Below, piece after piece: positions 26,101 to 32,764 of a stretch of 32,764 nt of DNA. A program made the translations under genes and the position numbers. The notes beneath the pieces are model-generated. The model had not been told where the DNA came from. It was given only the letters and a program-made list of their open reading frames with translations, and did not search any database. Each line of letters begins with the position of its first letter. Position 1 is the stretch's first letter. Source of the stretch: Methanobrevibacter olleyae (GTDB lineage: Archaea > Methanobacteriota > Methanobacteria > Methanobacteriales > Methanobacteriaceae); the NCBI RefSeq assembly GCF_900114585.1, contig NZ_FOTL01000027.1, positions 1 to 32,764 of the forward strand, in the 5' to 3' direction.

Positions 26101-26733
26101 CCTGACTCTGTAGATTTATTCAATACTGGAATCTCTTTACAAAAACATTCTTGCAATAATAACATTATTAACAATAGGATTAATACATCTGGAAAATATG
26201 CAGTACATTTTGATAGAACTTCTACTAATAATACTGTAATAAATAATACCTTATCTTCTTCTGAAGCTGAAGGAGATGATGCAGTTTATGATCCAAGTGG
26301 GAAAAACAATGTTTCTGGAAATCATGGCCCTAGATATCATCCAGCTAATGGCTCTAGATATCATCCAGCTAATGGTTCTAGTTCATCTAGTAATTCTCAT
26401 AAAAATTCATATAGGGGTAATTCTAACCAATCTAACAATGGCTATAATGGAGGATCTTCATCATATCCTAGAGATGCAGACTCATCTGGCTCTAGCGCTT
26501 TTGGTGATGTAAATTCAAATTCACTTGCTAATGCATTATCTTCAATAGGCGAAGGTAGTGGTGAAGCTGGAGCTAGTGAATCTGGTGATTTATCTGAGTT
26601 GTTAGCTAGTGAAATCCAAGAACTTGCTTCTAAAACATTATCTGGTATTTATGTACCTATTGCTGCATTAGTTCTTGTATTGATATTCTGTTTCAGCTTC
26701 TTAGGTGCAAGAGATGAAGATGATGAAGAATAA
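23194..26733 (+). CDS. Adhesin-like surface protein with C-terminal transmembrane anchor
   Basis: This is an exported protein of 1179 residues. The signal (about 1-27) ends VNASNS. Residues 28-120 are Ser/Asp/Leu-rich with three SDSLE repeats. Module 1 is at about 126 (EADYSNYFDSNG) and module 2 at about 575 (DDDYGKYFNSNG), each followed by beta-helix-like rungs (NNTI, NNDI, YGIYL). C744 lies in ICIDG, which aligns with the Cys-rich block of the next protein. There are no Ig-like domains. A Ser/Asn/Gly linker with a duplicated RYHPANGS leads to one transmembrane helix (about 1151-1172, IYVPIAALVLVLIFCFSFLG) and the tail RDEDDEE. So it is held in the membrane and not by a wall-binding stalk. 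GGAGGTG is followed by TTG and then ATG; ATG 23194 is the better start. Much of it aligns with the 27106 protein, so they are paralogues. Confidence 0.85.
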   Translation: MRSKKLIEFSLIFILIFLFIGLNTVNASNSEDTINNLSDSLESDSLESDSLESSPVSSAVDLVNNNLESSSIDDSLDSSNDDANSLSILDNSIDDSDSISNLDGSVEETFSDKSKLGDSGKTVHTITEADYSNYFDSNGNLINSLVKSNDTINLSGNFSNKKFIINIPLTITSTENDAFLKNSPIYYVNVSNENFKYDAIVSKLKIESNLANISAVWIIGSSNIKVLNNDIFTTGHNGYPISLDSFTYNCIVESNIIKTIVPVNSAVNSSDLNTSDENSGDNSSWQHSGISLRDAHWNSIVNNLITVENSYGVYLCYGASISNNNIIANNTIRATSKTPSFWSYGVYLTGSYNTVADNTIIRMYRGIHSSYAHNCIIGNKIYDINGFDENNGIGGDYGIYGGNDTLIANNSIYNADLIGAGILVGSNTNVYGNYIQINSSGHGIIIGDVEGGLNSKVYNNTIDFLSGVGITLKGTPQDTEVYNNIINSLSEIGASQGSGLGIGILSIYQSRSKRPYNISTYNNTIYTSNNCAINIAQSSTESYLCIDNIIGDKIIIYPISSGNIPEFGEGNVYELTDDDYGKYFNSNGYLKDNVEDGDTLIFSGNFTPKGRIILNKAVNIIGDNALLKDTTIFLNSSNCRVQDLNIVNNGSSDSNCNLWGIYVYEADNEIISGNNITIWDMNTSYGIYLCDSYNDTVVNNSIRCQGNNLVFAVLTYETYNTLFENNSILAIGTSELYPYYQTICIDGIRSISELSKTYGVILDFSSDNQFIHNDIEVTSTVEGFQVPYNPSVNILIGLYIYYDSNRNNISENNVYVHGHDPFLYGMGSSGDDTSKSVTYACENIFTKNNITVEADYFAMGMILRHNSKDTVIEENYFRLDSNNYTYGITLEISEGSKIKKNTLNSTSKAGIYAIELYSSNNNYIIDNDISAVGSFAAIALYASSGNNVTNNDINTQGDESQNPAQGPEHPDSVDLFNTGISLQKHSCNNNIINNRINTSGKYAVHFDRTSTNNTVINNTLSSSEAEGDDAVYDPSGKNNVSGNHGPRYHPANGSRYHPANGSSSSSNSHKNSYRGNSNQSNNGYNGGSSSYPRDADSSGSSAFGDVNSNSLANALSSIGEGSGEAGASESGDLSELLASEIQELASKTLSGIYVPIAALVLVLIFCFSFLGARDEDDEE
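23305..23349 (+). repeat. 15-bp coding tandem repeat (SDSLE x3)
   Basis: Three identical copies of tcagatagtttagaa lie in the low-complexity region after the signal peptide. Perfect identity suggests recent slippage; any change stays in frame. Confidence 0.85.
26331..26378 (+). repeat. 24-bp coding duplication (RYHPANGS)
   Basis: Two copies of a unit starting tagatatcatccagctaatg differ at one base. They encode RYHPANGS twice in the linker before the transmembrane helix. Confidence 0.85.
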
Positions 26734-27105
26734 AATTTAACTTTTTATTCTTATTCTTCTTTATTTTTAATTTTTTATTAGGAAATACCTAGCAAAAATT
26801 ATTTTAAATTTATTTAAAGTTTTTATTTTTACTATTTTTTATATTTTTATTCTTTTTTTTCATTGATAGGTTTTTTATATTTTTATCAGCTTGATTTTTT
26901 TAGTTAAATTTATATTATTGTAAAATTATAGATATAAACATATAAATTTTAGTTTATATTTATTAAATTATATTTTATTTTTTTTATCAATTATAATTTA
27001 ATTTTTATAAAAACTTTTACTAAAATTAAATATAATTTAATAAATTAATTATTGTAATCTAACATGCTATTAAATGATTTATATAATAAATCGAGGTGTT
27101 AACAT
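26734..27105. other. Intergenic region between the third and fourth adhesins
   Basis: A+T-rich DNA with T runs after the stop, a short dyad TAGG-aaata-CCTA near 26780, and a TATA-like TTTATATAA at 27078-27086. That last element is too close to the Shine-Dalgarno sequence at 27093 to give an mRNA that contains it, so the real promoter may lie further upstream. No gene is visible. Confidence 0.45.
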
Positions 27106-30100
27106 ATGAATTCCAATAAAACTTTGACAATATTGGGATTATTGATATTATTGATATTAGCTATTGGATCTATAAGTGCAAGTGATTTAGATTCAGATTC
27201 AAATATTCTAGGGGATAATTCTGCTAATATTGATTTAACAGATGAAAGATATGCTGTTAATGAAATCGATGATTCTAATATTCTAGGGGAAGTAAATGCT
27301 GATAATATCAACACTAACGATAAAAATACTAATGAAAATTTAAATAATATTGATGATAATCTTAACAGTATTTGTGATGTTGAAAAATCTGTAGCTGTGA
27401 AAAATAATCCTGGTAATAATGATCTTGCATCTACAAATAAATTTAAAGAAAGTGATTATTCCACTTACTTTAATTCAAATGGAAATATAATCTCTGGAAA
27501 ATTAAAATCCGGAGACACATTAGACTTTTCAGGTGAATTTACTAATAAAATGTTTATAATTAACATTCCTTTAGTTATTACTAGTGCTGATGGCACTGCT
27601 CAGCTAAATAATTGTGGATTTAGTTTTATAAATGGTTCAAGTGCTTCTATTATTTCTAATTTAAAAATTAATAATACTGATAATGGAAAATCCTTAATTT
27701 CTCTTTCTGATGTAAATGATATGACTCTTAAAAATAACAATCTTTTCAGTTCTGGCAGGGAATCTTATCCTATGACCTTTTCAAGAGTTAATAGAATGAA
27801 TATTTTTAATAATACTCTTCAGACTACTGGCTATGTGCAAGGTTGGGGCCATCCTTCAGCTATGGTTTTGCGTAATGCGGGGTCCTGTAATATTACTGGA
27901 AACACTGTTATAACTAATGATTCTAATGGTATTTATTTCACAGGATATGTTGCAGGTTCATCAAGTGCATCAGGAGATGCAGCAAGTTATTCAAATTACA
28001 TAGTTAATAATACAGTTTATTCTATTAGGGAATTACCTTCTTCATTTGTTTATGGTATTCAAGTAATGAGCAGCAATAATTATATTATAAATAATACTGT
28101 TTGTAATACTTTTAGAGGGATTTCTACTACTGGATCTAATAATCAGATTATAGGAAATAAAATTTCAAATATTCATGGAGCTTATTATAGCAATGCTAAT
28201 ACTGAAGAAGGTGGAGATTATGCTATTTATGCAGGATCTAATAGTATAGTTAGAGACAATATCATTTCAGATTGTTATTTTGGTCTGGCATCTGATGATA
28301 GGGTTCCTGCAGCTATTTCTGCACAGAAGGGTTCTAATGTTACAAATAATATTTTAAGAGACATTGATGGTATAGGTGCTTATTTATATGGTAATGGCAT
28401 TAATTTCTTAGAAAATGATTTAAATATTACTGGATACGGTATTTATATTAAGGGCAATATTAGTAATGTTCTTATTTCAGATAATGTAATTGACTCTAAT
28501 AATCAAACTAATATTAAACTAATCAAACAGAGCAGATTTTTATTTCCAAATAATATAATTATAAAAAATAACTTATTATACAATTTAGGAGTTTTATCTA
28601 TAGATATTCCCAATGAATCTAAAAATATCACTGGTTTAGAAACTAACATTATTTTTGGAGGTACAGAGCCTCATGCATTAGATGAAGGTTCAGTTCATTT
28701 TCTTAATGAATCTAATTTTTATAATTATTTTACAAGTGCTGGGGATTTAGAAAACTTCATTAAAGAGAATGATACCTTGGTGTTTATAGGAAAATTCTCA
28801 TCAAAGAATAAGATATTCATTAACCAAAAAGTGAATCTTATTGGTGTAGCTGCTAAATTTAGTGATACAAGCTTTATAATTAATGATGATGATGTTTCAA
28901 TAAGAAATATTAAAATATATAATCCAAACACTGATTTGAAAAATCGTTTATGGGGCATTCAAGTTAATGGGGTTAAAAATGTAAGAATCGAAGATTGTGA
29001 CATCTCTATTTATGATCCTTATTCAGCCTATGCAGTTTATCTTTTAGAAGCTTCTAATTGTAGTATTATAAACAATACTTTAGAAGCAAGGGGTAATTAC
29101 TTTACAGTGGCAATACTTTCATTTAATTCTAAAGATATACTTATTGATGGCAACACCATTAAAACAATAGGTAGTGGTGAAACATATCTCATTAACAATA
29201 AAAGTTGTTTAGATGGATTTATTAATATTTATTCAGATACTTGTATAGATGGTTCTATAACTTGCCCAGATGGTTATGAACTTTGTCCTGACGGATCTTT
29301 ACTATGTCCGGATGGGGCAGTAGTTAATTCTAGCGAATATTACCTATGTGTTGATGGTTCTATTGTTTTTGCTGATGGCACTATTGTTTGTGCTGATGGC
29401 ACTACAATTGATGGGGTAGTTTGTGCAGATGGTGTTTGTGCAGATGGAAAAACTTATTGCCTTGATGGTACCATAATTCTTGAGAATGGTACAAGAATTT
29501 GTGCAGGAGATTATCAAATCACTTCTGAAAATGATGTAATATATCCTGATGGTACAATTGTTAGCTCTGAAGATTATAATATTAATGAAACAGATGGATC
29601 TATTATTTGTCCTGATGGCACTGTTATTTGCGTTGATGGGTCTGTCATTTGTCCTAATGGTACTGTTATTTGCGTAGATGGGTCCGGTTCTAATAATAAT
29701 TTAGATGGTGTAATACCGGGTTCTCATATGGTATCTGGAGTATTTAGAACTTATGGTGTATTATTGATTCATTCATCTAATATTAATTTAACAAACAATA
29801 AAATTGATGTAGGTTCTGATTTATCATCTGATTACAATTTAAATGAATCTTATAACTCTATTGCAGGTGTATTTATCCATTATGGTGGATTTAATAACAC
29901 TATTTCAAATAATGAAATTTTGCTTCATTCCAATGATCCGGTGATTTATGGTATGGGTATTATTGGAGCAAGTCCTAATAGCACTGCTGAGGGATCTAAA
30001 AATAACAATTTTACTAATAATAATCTTACTATTGTTGGCCCATTCCAAGGTGTAGGTATTGTTTTAGCTTATAAAGCCATTGGGTCTAATTTTTTAAATA

Positions 30101-31041
30101 ATAATATTGGAATTTTTACTAATCATAGTTATAATGTTTTAAAATATGCCGGTAGCGAGAATAACACTCTTGAAGGAAATGTTTTTGATAAGAAGATTAA
30201 TACTGTTTTAATTGTATCTAACACATCTTATAAATTTGATAATCCAAATAAAATTATCACAGTAACCCTTAAAGATGATAGTGGAAAAGCTATTGCTAAT
30301 CTTAATATTAAAATAACTGTAAATGGCAAAACTTACACTGTCAAAACTAATAATTATGGTATTGCAACTCTTAAAGTGACATTATCTGCTATAAAAGCTT
30401 ATGATATAAGCGCTAAGTTTGATGGAGATACTTTTTACTTTGCATCAGTGGGAACTGGTAAAATTACAGTTACTAAAGATTCAACTAGCTTAACTTCATC
30501 AGCTAAAACTTATACAGTTAGCTCAACTGCAAAATACATTTATATAACTCTTAAAGATGGAAGTAATAAAGCACTTGCTAATAAGCTGATAACTGCAACT
30601 GTAAATGGAAAAACCTTTAAAGCTTATACTAATTCTAAGGGTCTGGCTAAAATTGAGTTAACTTTAACTGCTGCTAAAACTTACACTGTATCACTTAAAT
30701 TTGCAGGTGATAATTATTACACTGGAAGTGCTAAATCTATAAAAGTTAAAGTTACTAAAACTAAAACTAAATTAGCTGTACCTAATAAATCCTATAAAAA
30801 GTCTGCTAAAGTTAAAAAATTAACTGCAACTCTTAAAGATCGTACAGGTAAAAGAATCAAAAACAAAAAAATTACCTTCATAGTTAATGGTAAAAAGTAT
30901 AAGGCAAAAACTAATAAAAGAGGAGTTGTAACTGTAAAAGTTAAATTGTCTAAAAAGAAAACTTATAAATTTACAGTTAAATTTGCTGGGGATAAAACTT
31001 ATTATTCAGCTAAAAAAACTGCTAAAGTTAAAATAAAATAG
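27106..31041 (+). CDS. Adhesin-like surface protein with Cys-rich CxDG block and three Ig-like domains
   Basis: This is a secreted protein of 1311 residues. The signal (about 1-25) ends ISASD, and an Asp/Asn-rich stretch follows. Module 1 is at about 113 (ESDYSTYFNSNG) and module 2 at about 533 (ESNFYNYFTSAG), each leading into beta-helix-like rungs similar to the 23194 protein. Residues 701-856 are a unique insert of short C-x-D-G turns with 15 Cys, and the beta-helix resumes with FRTYGVLLIHS. Three Ig-like domains begin near 1031, 1126 and 1220. The last is Lys-rich and ends AKVKIK, like the 11725 and 16697 proteins. GAGGTG lies 7 bases before the ATG. The role is presumably adhesion or cell-surface binding. 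The Cys block could form disulfides outside the cell or bind metal. A hairpin follows the stop. Confidence 0.85.
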   Translation: MNSNKTLTILGLLILLILAIGSISASDLDSDSNILGDNSANIDLTDERYAVNEIDDSNILGEVNADNINTNDKNTNENLNNIDDNLNSICDVEKSVAVKNNPGNNDLASTNKFKESDYSTYFNSNGNIISGKLKSGDTLDFSGEFTNKMFIINIPLVITSADGTAQLNNCGFSFINGSSASIISNLKINNTDNGKSLISLSDVNDMTLKNNNLFSSGRESYPMTFSRVNRMNIFNNTLQTTGYVQGWGHPSAMVLRNAGSCNITGNTVITNDSNGIYFTGYVAGSSSASGDAASYSNYIVNNTVYSIRELPSSFVYGIQVMSSNNYIINNTVCNTFRGISTTGSNNQIIGNKISNIHGAYYSNANTEEGGDYAIYAGSNSIVRDNIISDCYFGLASDDRVPAAISAQKGSNVTNNILRDIDGIGAYLYGNGINFLENDLNITGYGIYIKGNISNVLISDNVIDSNNQTNIKLIKQSRFLFPNNIIIKNNLLYNLGVLSIDIPNESKNITGLETNIIFGGTEPHALDEGSVHFLNESNFYNYFTSAGDLENFIKENDTLVFIGKFSSKNKIFINQKVNLIGVAAKFSDTSFIINDDDVSIRNIKIYNPNTDLKNRLWGIQVNGVKNVRIEDCDISIYDPYSAYAVYLLEASNCSIINNTLEARGNYFTVAILSFNSKDILIDGNTIKTIGSGETYLINNKSCLDGFINIYSDTCIDGSITCPDGYELCPDGSLLCPDGAVVNSSEYYLCVDGSIVFADGTIVCADGTTIDGVVCADGVCADGKTYCLDGTIILENGTRICAGDYQITSENDVIYPDGTIVSSEDYNINETDGSIICPDGTVICVDGSVICPNGTVICVDGSGSNNNLDGVIPGSHMVSGVFRTYGVLLIHSSNINLTNNKIDVGSDLSSDYNLNESYNSIAGVFIHYGGFNNTISNNEILLHSNDPVIYGMGIIGASPNSTAEGSKNNNFTNNNLTIVGPFQGVGIVLAYKAIGSNFLNNNIGIFTNHSYNVLKYAGSENNTLEGNVFDKKINTVLIVSNTSYKFDNPNKIITVTLKDDSGKAIANLNIKITVNGKTYTVKTNNYGIATLKVTLSAIKAYDISAKFDGDTFYFASVGTGKITVTKDSTSLTSSAKTYTVSSTAKYIYITLKDGSNKALANKLITATVNGKTFKAYTNSKGLAKIELTLTAAKTYTVSLKFAGDNYYTGSAKSIKVKVTKTKTKLAVPNKSYKKSAKVKKLTATLKDRTGKRIKNKKITFIVNGKKYKAKTNKRGVVTVKVKLSKKKTYKFTVKFAGDKTYYSAKKTAKVKIK
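29206..29688 (+). repeat. CxDG repeat block (coding)
   Basis: It encodes about 20 short turns of the form (C)-x-D-G-(S/T)-(I/V)-(I/V), with spacing mostly 7 to 8 residues and 15 Cys between C701 and C856. Variants are CPDG, CVDG, CADG, CIDG, CLDG and CPNG. The last part is a recent DNA duplication: a 42-base unit encoding ICPDGTVICVDGSV is followed by ICPNGTVICVDGSG. Confidence 0.85.
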
Positions 31042-31065
31042 CTAATTGAGCAATTAATCTTTTTT

Positions 31066-31105
31066 AATTTAAAGAGGGCTTTAACTAAGCAGTTCTCTTT
31101 GAATT
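31066..31105 (+). terminator. Hairpin between the fourth adhesin and the ExbB-like gene
   Basis: AAAGAG at 31071-31076 pairs with CTCTTT at 31095-31100. An inner stem GCTT/AAGC and outer AATT/AATT extend it with mismatches. T-rich DNA follows. It may end or attenuate adhesin transcripts before the next gene. Confidence 0.5.
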
Positions 31106-31149
31106 ACTTTTTATTTTTTTATTTTTTTTATTTATATATTGGTGATTGA

Positions 31150-31893
31150 ATGATTAATGTTGGAGATGCTTTGATTTTTGCGGATGGAGCTGTTTATCAA
31201 GGTTCAAATAATGGATTGTTTGCATTTTTTTCAAATACTAATGGTACTGGCTTAGCTATATTGGATAGCTCATTAACTGCTATTACACAGGCTTTACAGA
31301 TACCTGTAATTATACTTTTAATAGCATTTTTAATATTTGCAGTATATACTTTAGCTAAGCTATTGTCACAATACCTTTCTCGTAAGAAAGTACCTGTTAA
31401 TTTAATCAAAGAAATGATTTATGGCATATATGATGCAGATTCTGCTGATGATATTAGGACTATTGTAAATAATGCAGATATTCAAAAGTCTCAAAAGAAA
31501 ATTTTAGTTGAACTAGCTGAATCAGAGCATCTGGGCAAAAAATCAAGGGAAACTTTAGCCCGTAGATTAATAGATAATGAAGAGGATAAAATTGCACAAT
31601 ATCTTAATAAAACAGATATCGTTACTCGAATTGGACCTACTCTTGGATTAATGGGTACTTTAATTCCTATGGGTCCAGGTCTTGCAGCGTTAGGTACTGG
31701 GGATGTAGCTACACTTGCAAGTGCAATTACAATTGCATTTAACACTACAGTTATTGGTATTGGATCTGGTGCTATTGGATATTTTGCCTCTAAGATAAGG
31801 CGTAGATGGTTTGGTGAATATCTTGCAAATTTGGATGCTTTAATGGATGCTATTTTAGATAACATTAATAAAAGAGATGAGAGAATTAAATAA
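31150..31893 (+). CDS. MotA/TolQ/ExbB-type proton channel protein
   Basis: This 247-residue inner-membrane protein belongs to the ion-driven motor family MotA/TolQ/ExbB. It has a short external N-terminus, a first membrane helix at about 51-72, a cytosolic helical loop to about 155, and two more helices at about 157-182 and 189-214. The last two carry the family core IVTRIGPTLGLMGTLIPMGPGLAALG and ASAITIAFNTTVIGIGSGAIGYFASKIRRRW, with the small-residue and Thr pattern that lines the channel. Such proteins form a ring around an ExbD/TolR/MotB partner. The DUF2149 protein that follows fits that role. GGTGAT lies three bases before the ATG. In methanogens such pairs occur near surface-protein and cobaltochelatase-like genes, and what they energise is not established. 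Confidence 0.87.
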   Translation: MINVGDALIFADGAVYQGSNNGLFAFFSNTNGTGLAILDSSLTAITQALQIPVIILLIAFLIFAVYTLAKLLSQYLSRKKVPVNLIKEMIYGIYDADSADDIRTIVNNADIQKSQKKILVELAESEHLGKKSRETLARRLIDNEEDKIAQYLNKTDIVTRIGPTLGLMGTLIPMGPGLAALGTGDVATLASAITIAFNTTVIGIGSGAIGYFASKIRRRWFGEYLANLDALMDAILDNINKRDERIK

Positions 31894-31941
31894 TCGCTAA
31901 AGTGATTTTTATAAAGTATTTTTAAAGTATAGGCTATAATT

Positions 31942-31960
31942 TAAGTATATAATATACTTA
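31942..31960. promoter_or_regulatory. 19-bp palindrome before the DUF2149 gene
   Basis: TAAGTATAT-A-ATATACTTA has perfect 9-base arms. It contains a TATA-like core and shares the 15-mer TATATAATATACTTA with the region before the coiled-coil gene at 21494. Confidence 0.4.
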
Positions 31961-32031
31961 GAAAATATATGAAATTTTAGAATTCATATGGTTTAAATTA
32001 AAAGAGTTTTGCATTGTTTTTGGTGGTTATT

Positions 32032-32382
32032 ATGGCTCGTCGTCGATGTAATAGGCGTTTTGAAACTGAGGAAGAAGATCCTATGGCAGGTACTGCTAAC
32101 CTTGTAGATGCAATGTTAGTTATTGCTGTAGGTTTACTTGTATTTTTAGTACTTGCTTGGAATATGCAAAGTGTTTTATTTAATAATGACTTAAGTCAAG
32201 AGCAAAAAGAAAAAGTTATAGAATCTATGAATCGAGAAGTAATTGAGGTTCAAGAGGGCCAACTATTAAATGAAACTCCAGATACAAGTAATCAAACTGG
32301 ACAAGGTTATACTGAGATGGGTAAGGTCTATAAAGATCCATCTACAGGTAAGATGATTATGGTTCAGAATTCATCTTCATAA
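32032..32382 (+). CDS. DUF2149 protein, ExbD-like partner
   Basis: This 116-residue protein has one membrane helix near the N-terminus and a soluble, presumably external, C-terminal part. A basic cytosolic start (MARRRCNRR) and an acidic stretch precede NLVDAMLVIAVGLLVFLVLAW (23-43). D26 at the start of the helix stands where ExbD/TolR have their proton-carrying Asp in the PLVDVMLV-type motif. The C-terminal half, with TGQGYTEMGKVYKDPSTGKMIMV, is the most typical part of DUF2149. Start: the frame opens at TTG 32014, but GGTGGT lies just before ATG 32032, so I shortened it by six residues. It follows the ExbB-like gene by 138 bases with a palindrome between. An IS element begins 51 bases after the stop, so any third gene of this group has been cut off from it. 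Confidence 0.8.
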   Translation: MARRRCNRRFETEEEDPMAGTANLVDAMLVIAVGLLVFLVLAWNMQSVLFNNDLSQEQKEKVIESMNREVIEVQEGQLLNETPDTSNQTGQGYTEMGKVYKDPSTGKMIMVQNSSS

Positions 32383-32433
32383 CTTTTTAATTTTTCTTTT
32401 TAATTTCATCTTGTGATTATATTTTTTATTTTA

Positions 32434-32457
32434 GGCTCTTTCAAAAACTTTGTTGAT
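32434..32457 (+). repeat. Terminal inverted repeat, left end of right IS copy
   Basis: Begins ggctctttcaaaaacttt. All 24 bases are the exact reverse complement of 302-325. Confidence 0.9.
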
Positions 32458-32552
32458 TTGAAAATTTTTTTAATAAAAAGTAGTGGTTTTTAGAATTTTT
32501 TCTTAAAAAATTGTTTGATTTTTATTTAAAAATAGTAAAATTTAATAAAGAG

Positions 32553-32599
32553 TTGGAGCAAAGTTTTTTTCATGATAAAACAAAAAACAATTGCTCCAA
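32553..32599 (+). promoter_or_regulatory. Inverted repeat around the transposase start
   Basis: TTGGAGCAA at 32553-32561 pairs with TTGCTCCAA at 32591-32599. The 29-base loop holds the ATG at 32572, and the GGAG that could serve as Shine-Dalgarno sequence lies in the left arm. In RNA this could block initiation. Confidence 0.55.
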
Positions 32600-32764
32600 A
32601 TAGTATTTTAGATGTTGAACAATATATATTTTGCGATTTTAATGATGATTTTGTTCTTTCAAATCCTCATTTTGTAAGATTATTTAATTCTTGTCGTGAA
32701 GTTTTTAAATCTTTTGATTTAATTTTTAAAAAGGATGTTCCTTATTTTAGGATGAATTATGCTA
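32572..32764 (+). CDS. Transposase, N-terminal fragment (3' end outside window)
   Basis: The ATG at 32572 opens a frame of 64 codons that runs off the window: MIKQKTIAPNSILDVEQYIF, then CDFNDDFVLSNPHFVRLFN and a Phe/Lys-rich part. It begins 138 bases inside the terminal inverted repeat, a normal distance for a single-gene IS. Composition (Phe, Asn, Lys, Asp) and direction agree with the C-terminal fragment at 1-318, so both probably belong to the same transposase type. I cannot name the family because the catalytic region is not in the window. GGAG is 13 bases before the ATG, farther than is usual here, and lies in a hairpin arm. Whether the gene is intact is unknown. Confidence 0.75.
   Translation, partial: MIKQKTIAPNSILDVEQYIFCDFNDDFVLSNPHFVRLFNSCREVFKSFDLIFKKDVPYFRMNYA

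Larger units (their letters stand above)
32434..32764 (+). mobile_element. 5' end of an insertion sequence (right copy)
   Basis: It begins with the terminal inverted repeat at 32434 and runs out of the window within the transposase gene. It has the same orientation as the element at 1-325. The last bases outside are tttttatttta; the matching target duplication would lie beyond the window. Confidence 0.85.

Noticed and set aside
26276-26512. Plus-strand open frame rich in Met, Ile and Leu within the third adhesin
   Set aside because: It is a frame shadow of the repeated Ser/Asn/His linker; the repeats seem to make its pattern.
27078-27086. TTTATATAA as promoter of the fourth adhesin
   Set aside because: Transcription from it would start close to the ATG, after the good Shine-Dalgarno sequence at 27093, so at most it is one of several promoters.
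31491-31865. Minus-strand frame of 124 codons opposite the ExbB-like gene
   Set aside because: It is antisense to conserved membrane helices of the real gene and has no own signals.

Overview
The window is strongly A+T-rich archaeal DNA, most likely from a gut or rumen Methanobrevibacter (Methanobacteriales). The grounds are a complete F420-reducing hydrogenase operon, an archaeal initiator tRNA and tRNAs without an encoded CCA, archaeal TATA-type promoters, and very long Asn/Ser-rich surface proteins of the adhesin-like type for which Methanobrevibacter is known. Many starts are preceded by AGGTGAT-type Shine-Dalgarno sequences. These put several true starts downstream of the longest open frame.

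Layout. 1-325 is the 3' end of an insertion sequence. 658-5155 holds a Get3/ArsA-type ATPase, an SseB-like acidic protein, a DUF2115 protein, and two divergent DNA-repair genes (tag, alkylated bases; an endonuclease Q-type PHP enzyme, deaminated bases). 5305-5543 carries two minus-strand tRNA-Arg genes (CCU and UCU anticodons). 5764-7254 encodes two paralogous membrane-anchored Ser/Gly-linker proteins with PepSY-like ends. 7823-11353 is frhADGB, the F420-reducing [NiFe] hydrogenase with its maturation protease. Two adhesin-like proteins (11725-16272, 16697-19927) are followed by methionine aminopeptidase on the minus strand, two small membrane-anchored coiled-coil proteins, the initiator tRNA-Met, two more adhesin-like proteins (23194-26733, 27106-31041), and an ExbB/TolQ-like plus DUF2149 (ExbD-like) pair. 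At 32434 a second insertion sequence of the same kind starts in the same orientation.

How the genes relate. frhADGB supplies reduced F420 for methanogenesis. The four adhesins share one plan: signal peptide, variable low-complexity stretch, two copies of a Y-x-x-YF-x-x-x-G module each followed by right-handed beta-helix-like Asn-rich repeats, and then an anchor. In three the anchor is a set of three Ig-like domains, the last very Lys-rich. In the fourth it is a C-terminal transmembrane helix. The ExbB/ExbD-like pair and the coiled-coil proteins next to them may belong to the cell envelope, but a functional link is inference.

Most unusual: (1) a Cys-rich CxDG repeat block of about 156 residues inside the 27106-31041 adhesin, which seems to have expanded from a single CIDG turn still present in its neighbour; (2) a 9-bp inverted repeat around the transposase start that could occlude its ribosome binding site; (3) two same-orientation IS ends flanking the whole 32 kb; (4) paired TTAG-N-Y-Y-AACCTAA motifs upstream of frhA; (5) an in-frame SD-GTG inside frhG; (6) several tandem repeats in the intergenic regions around the surface-protein genes.
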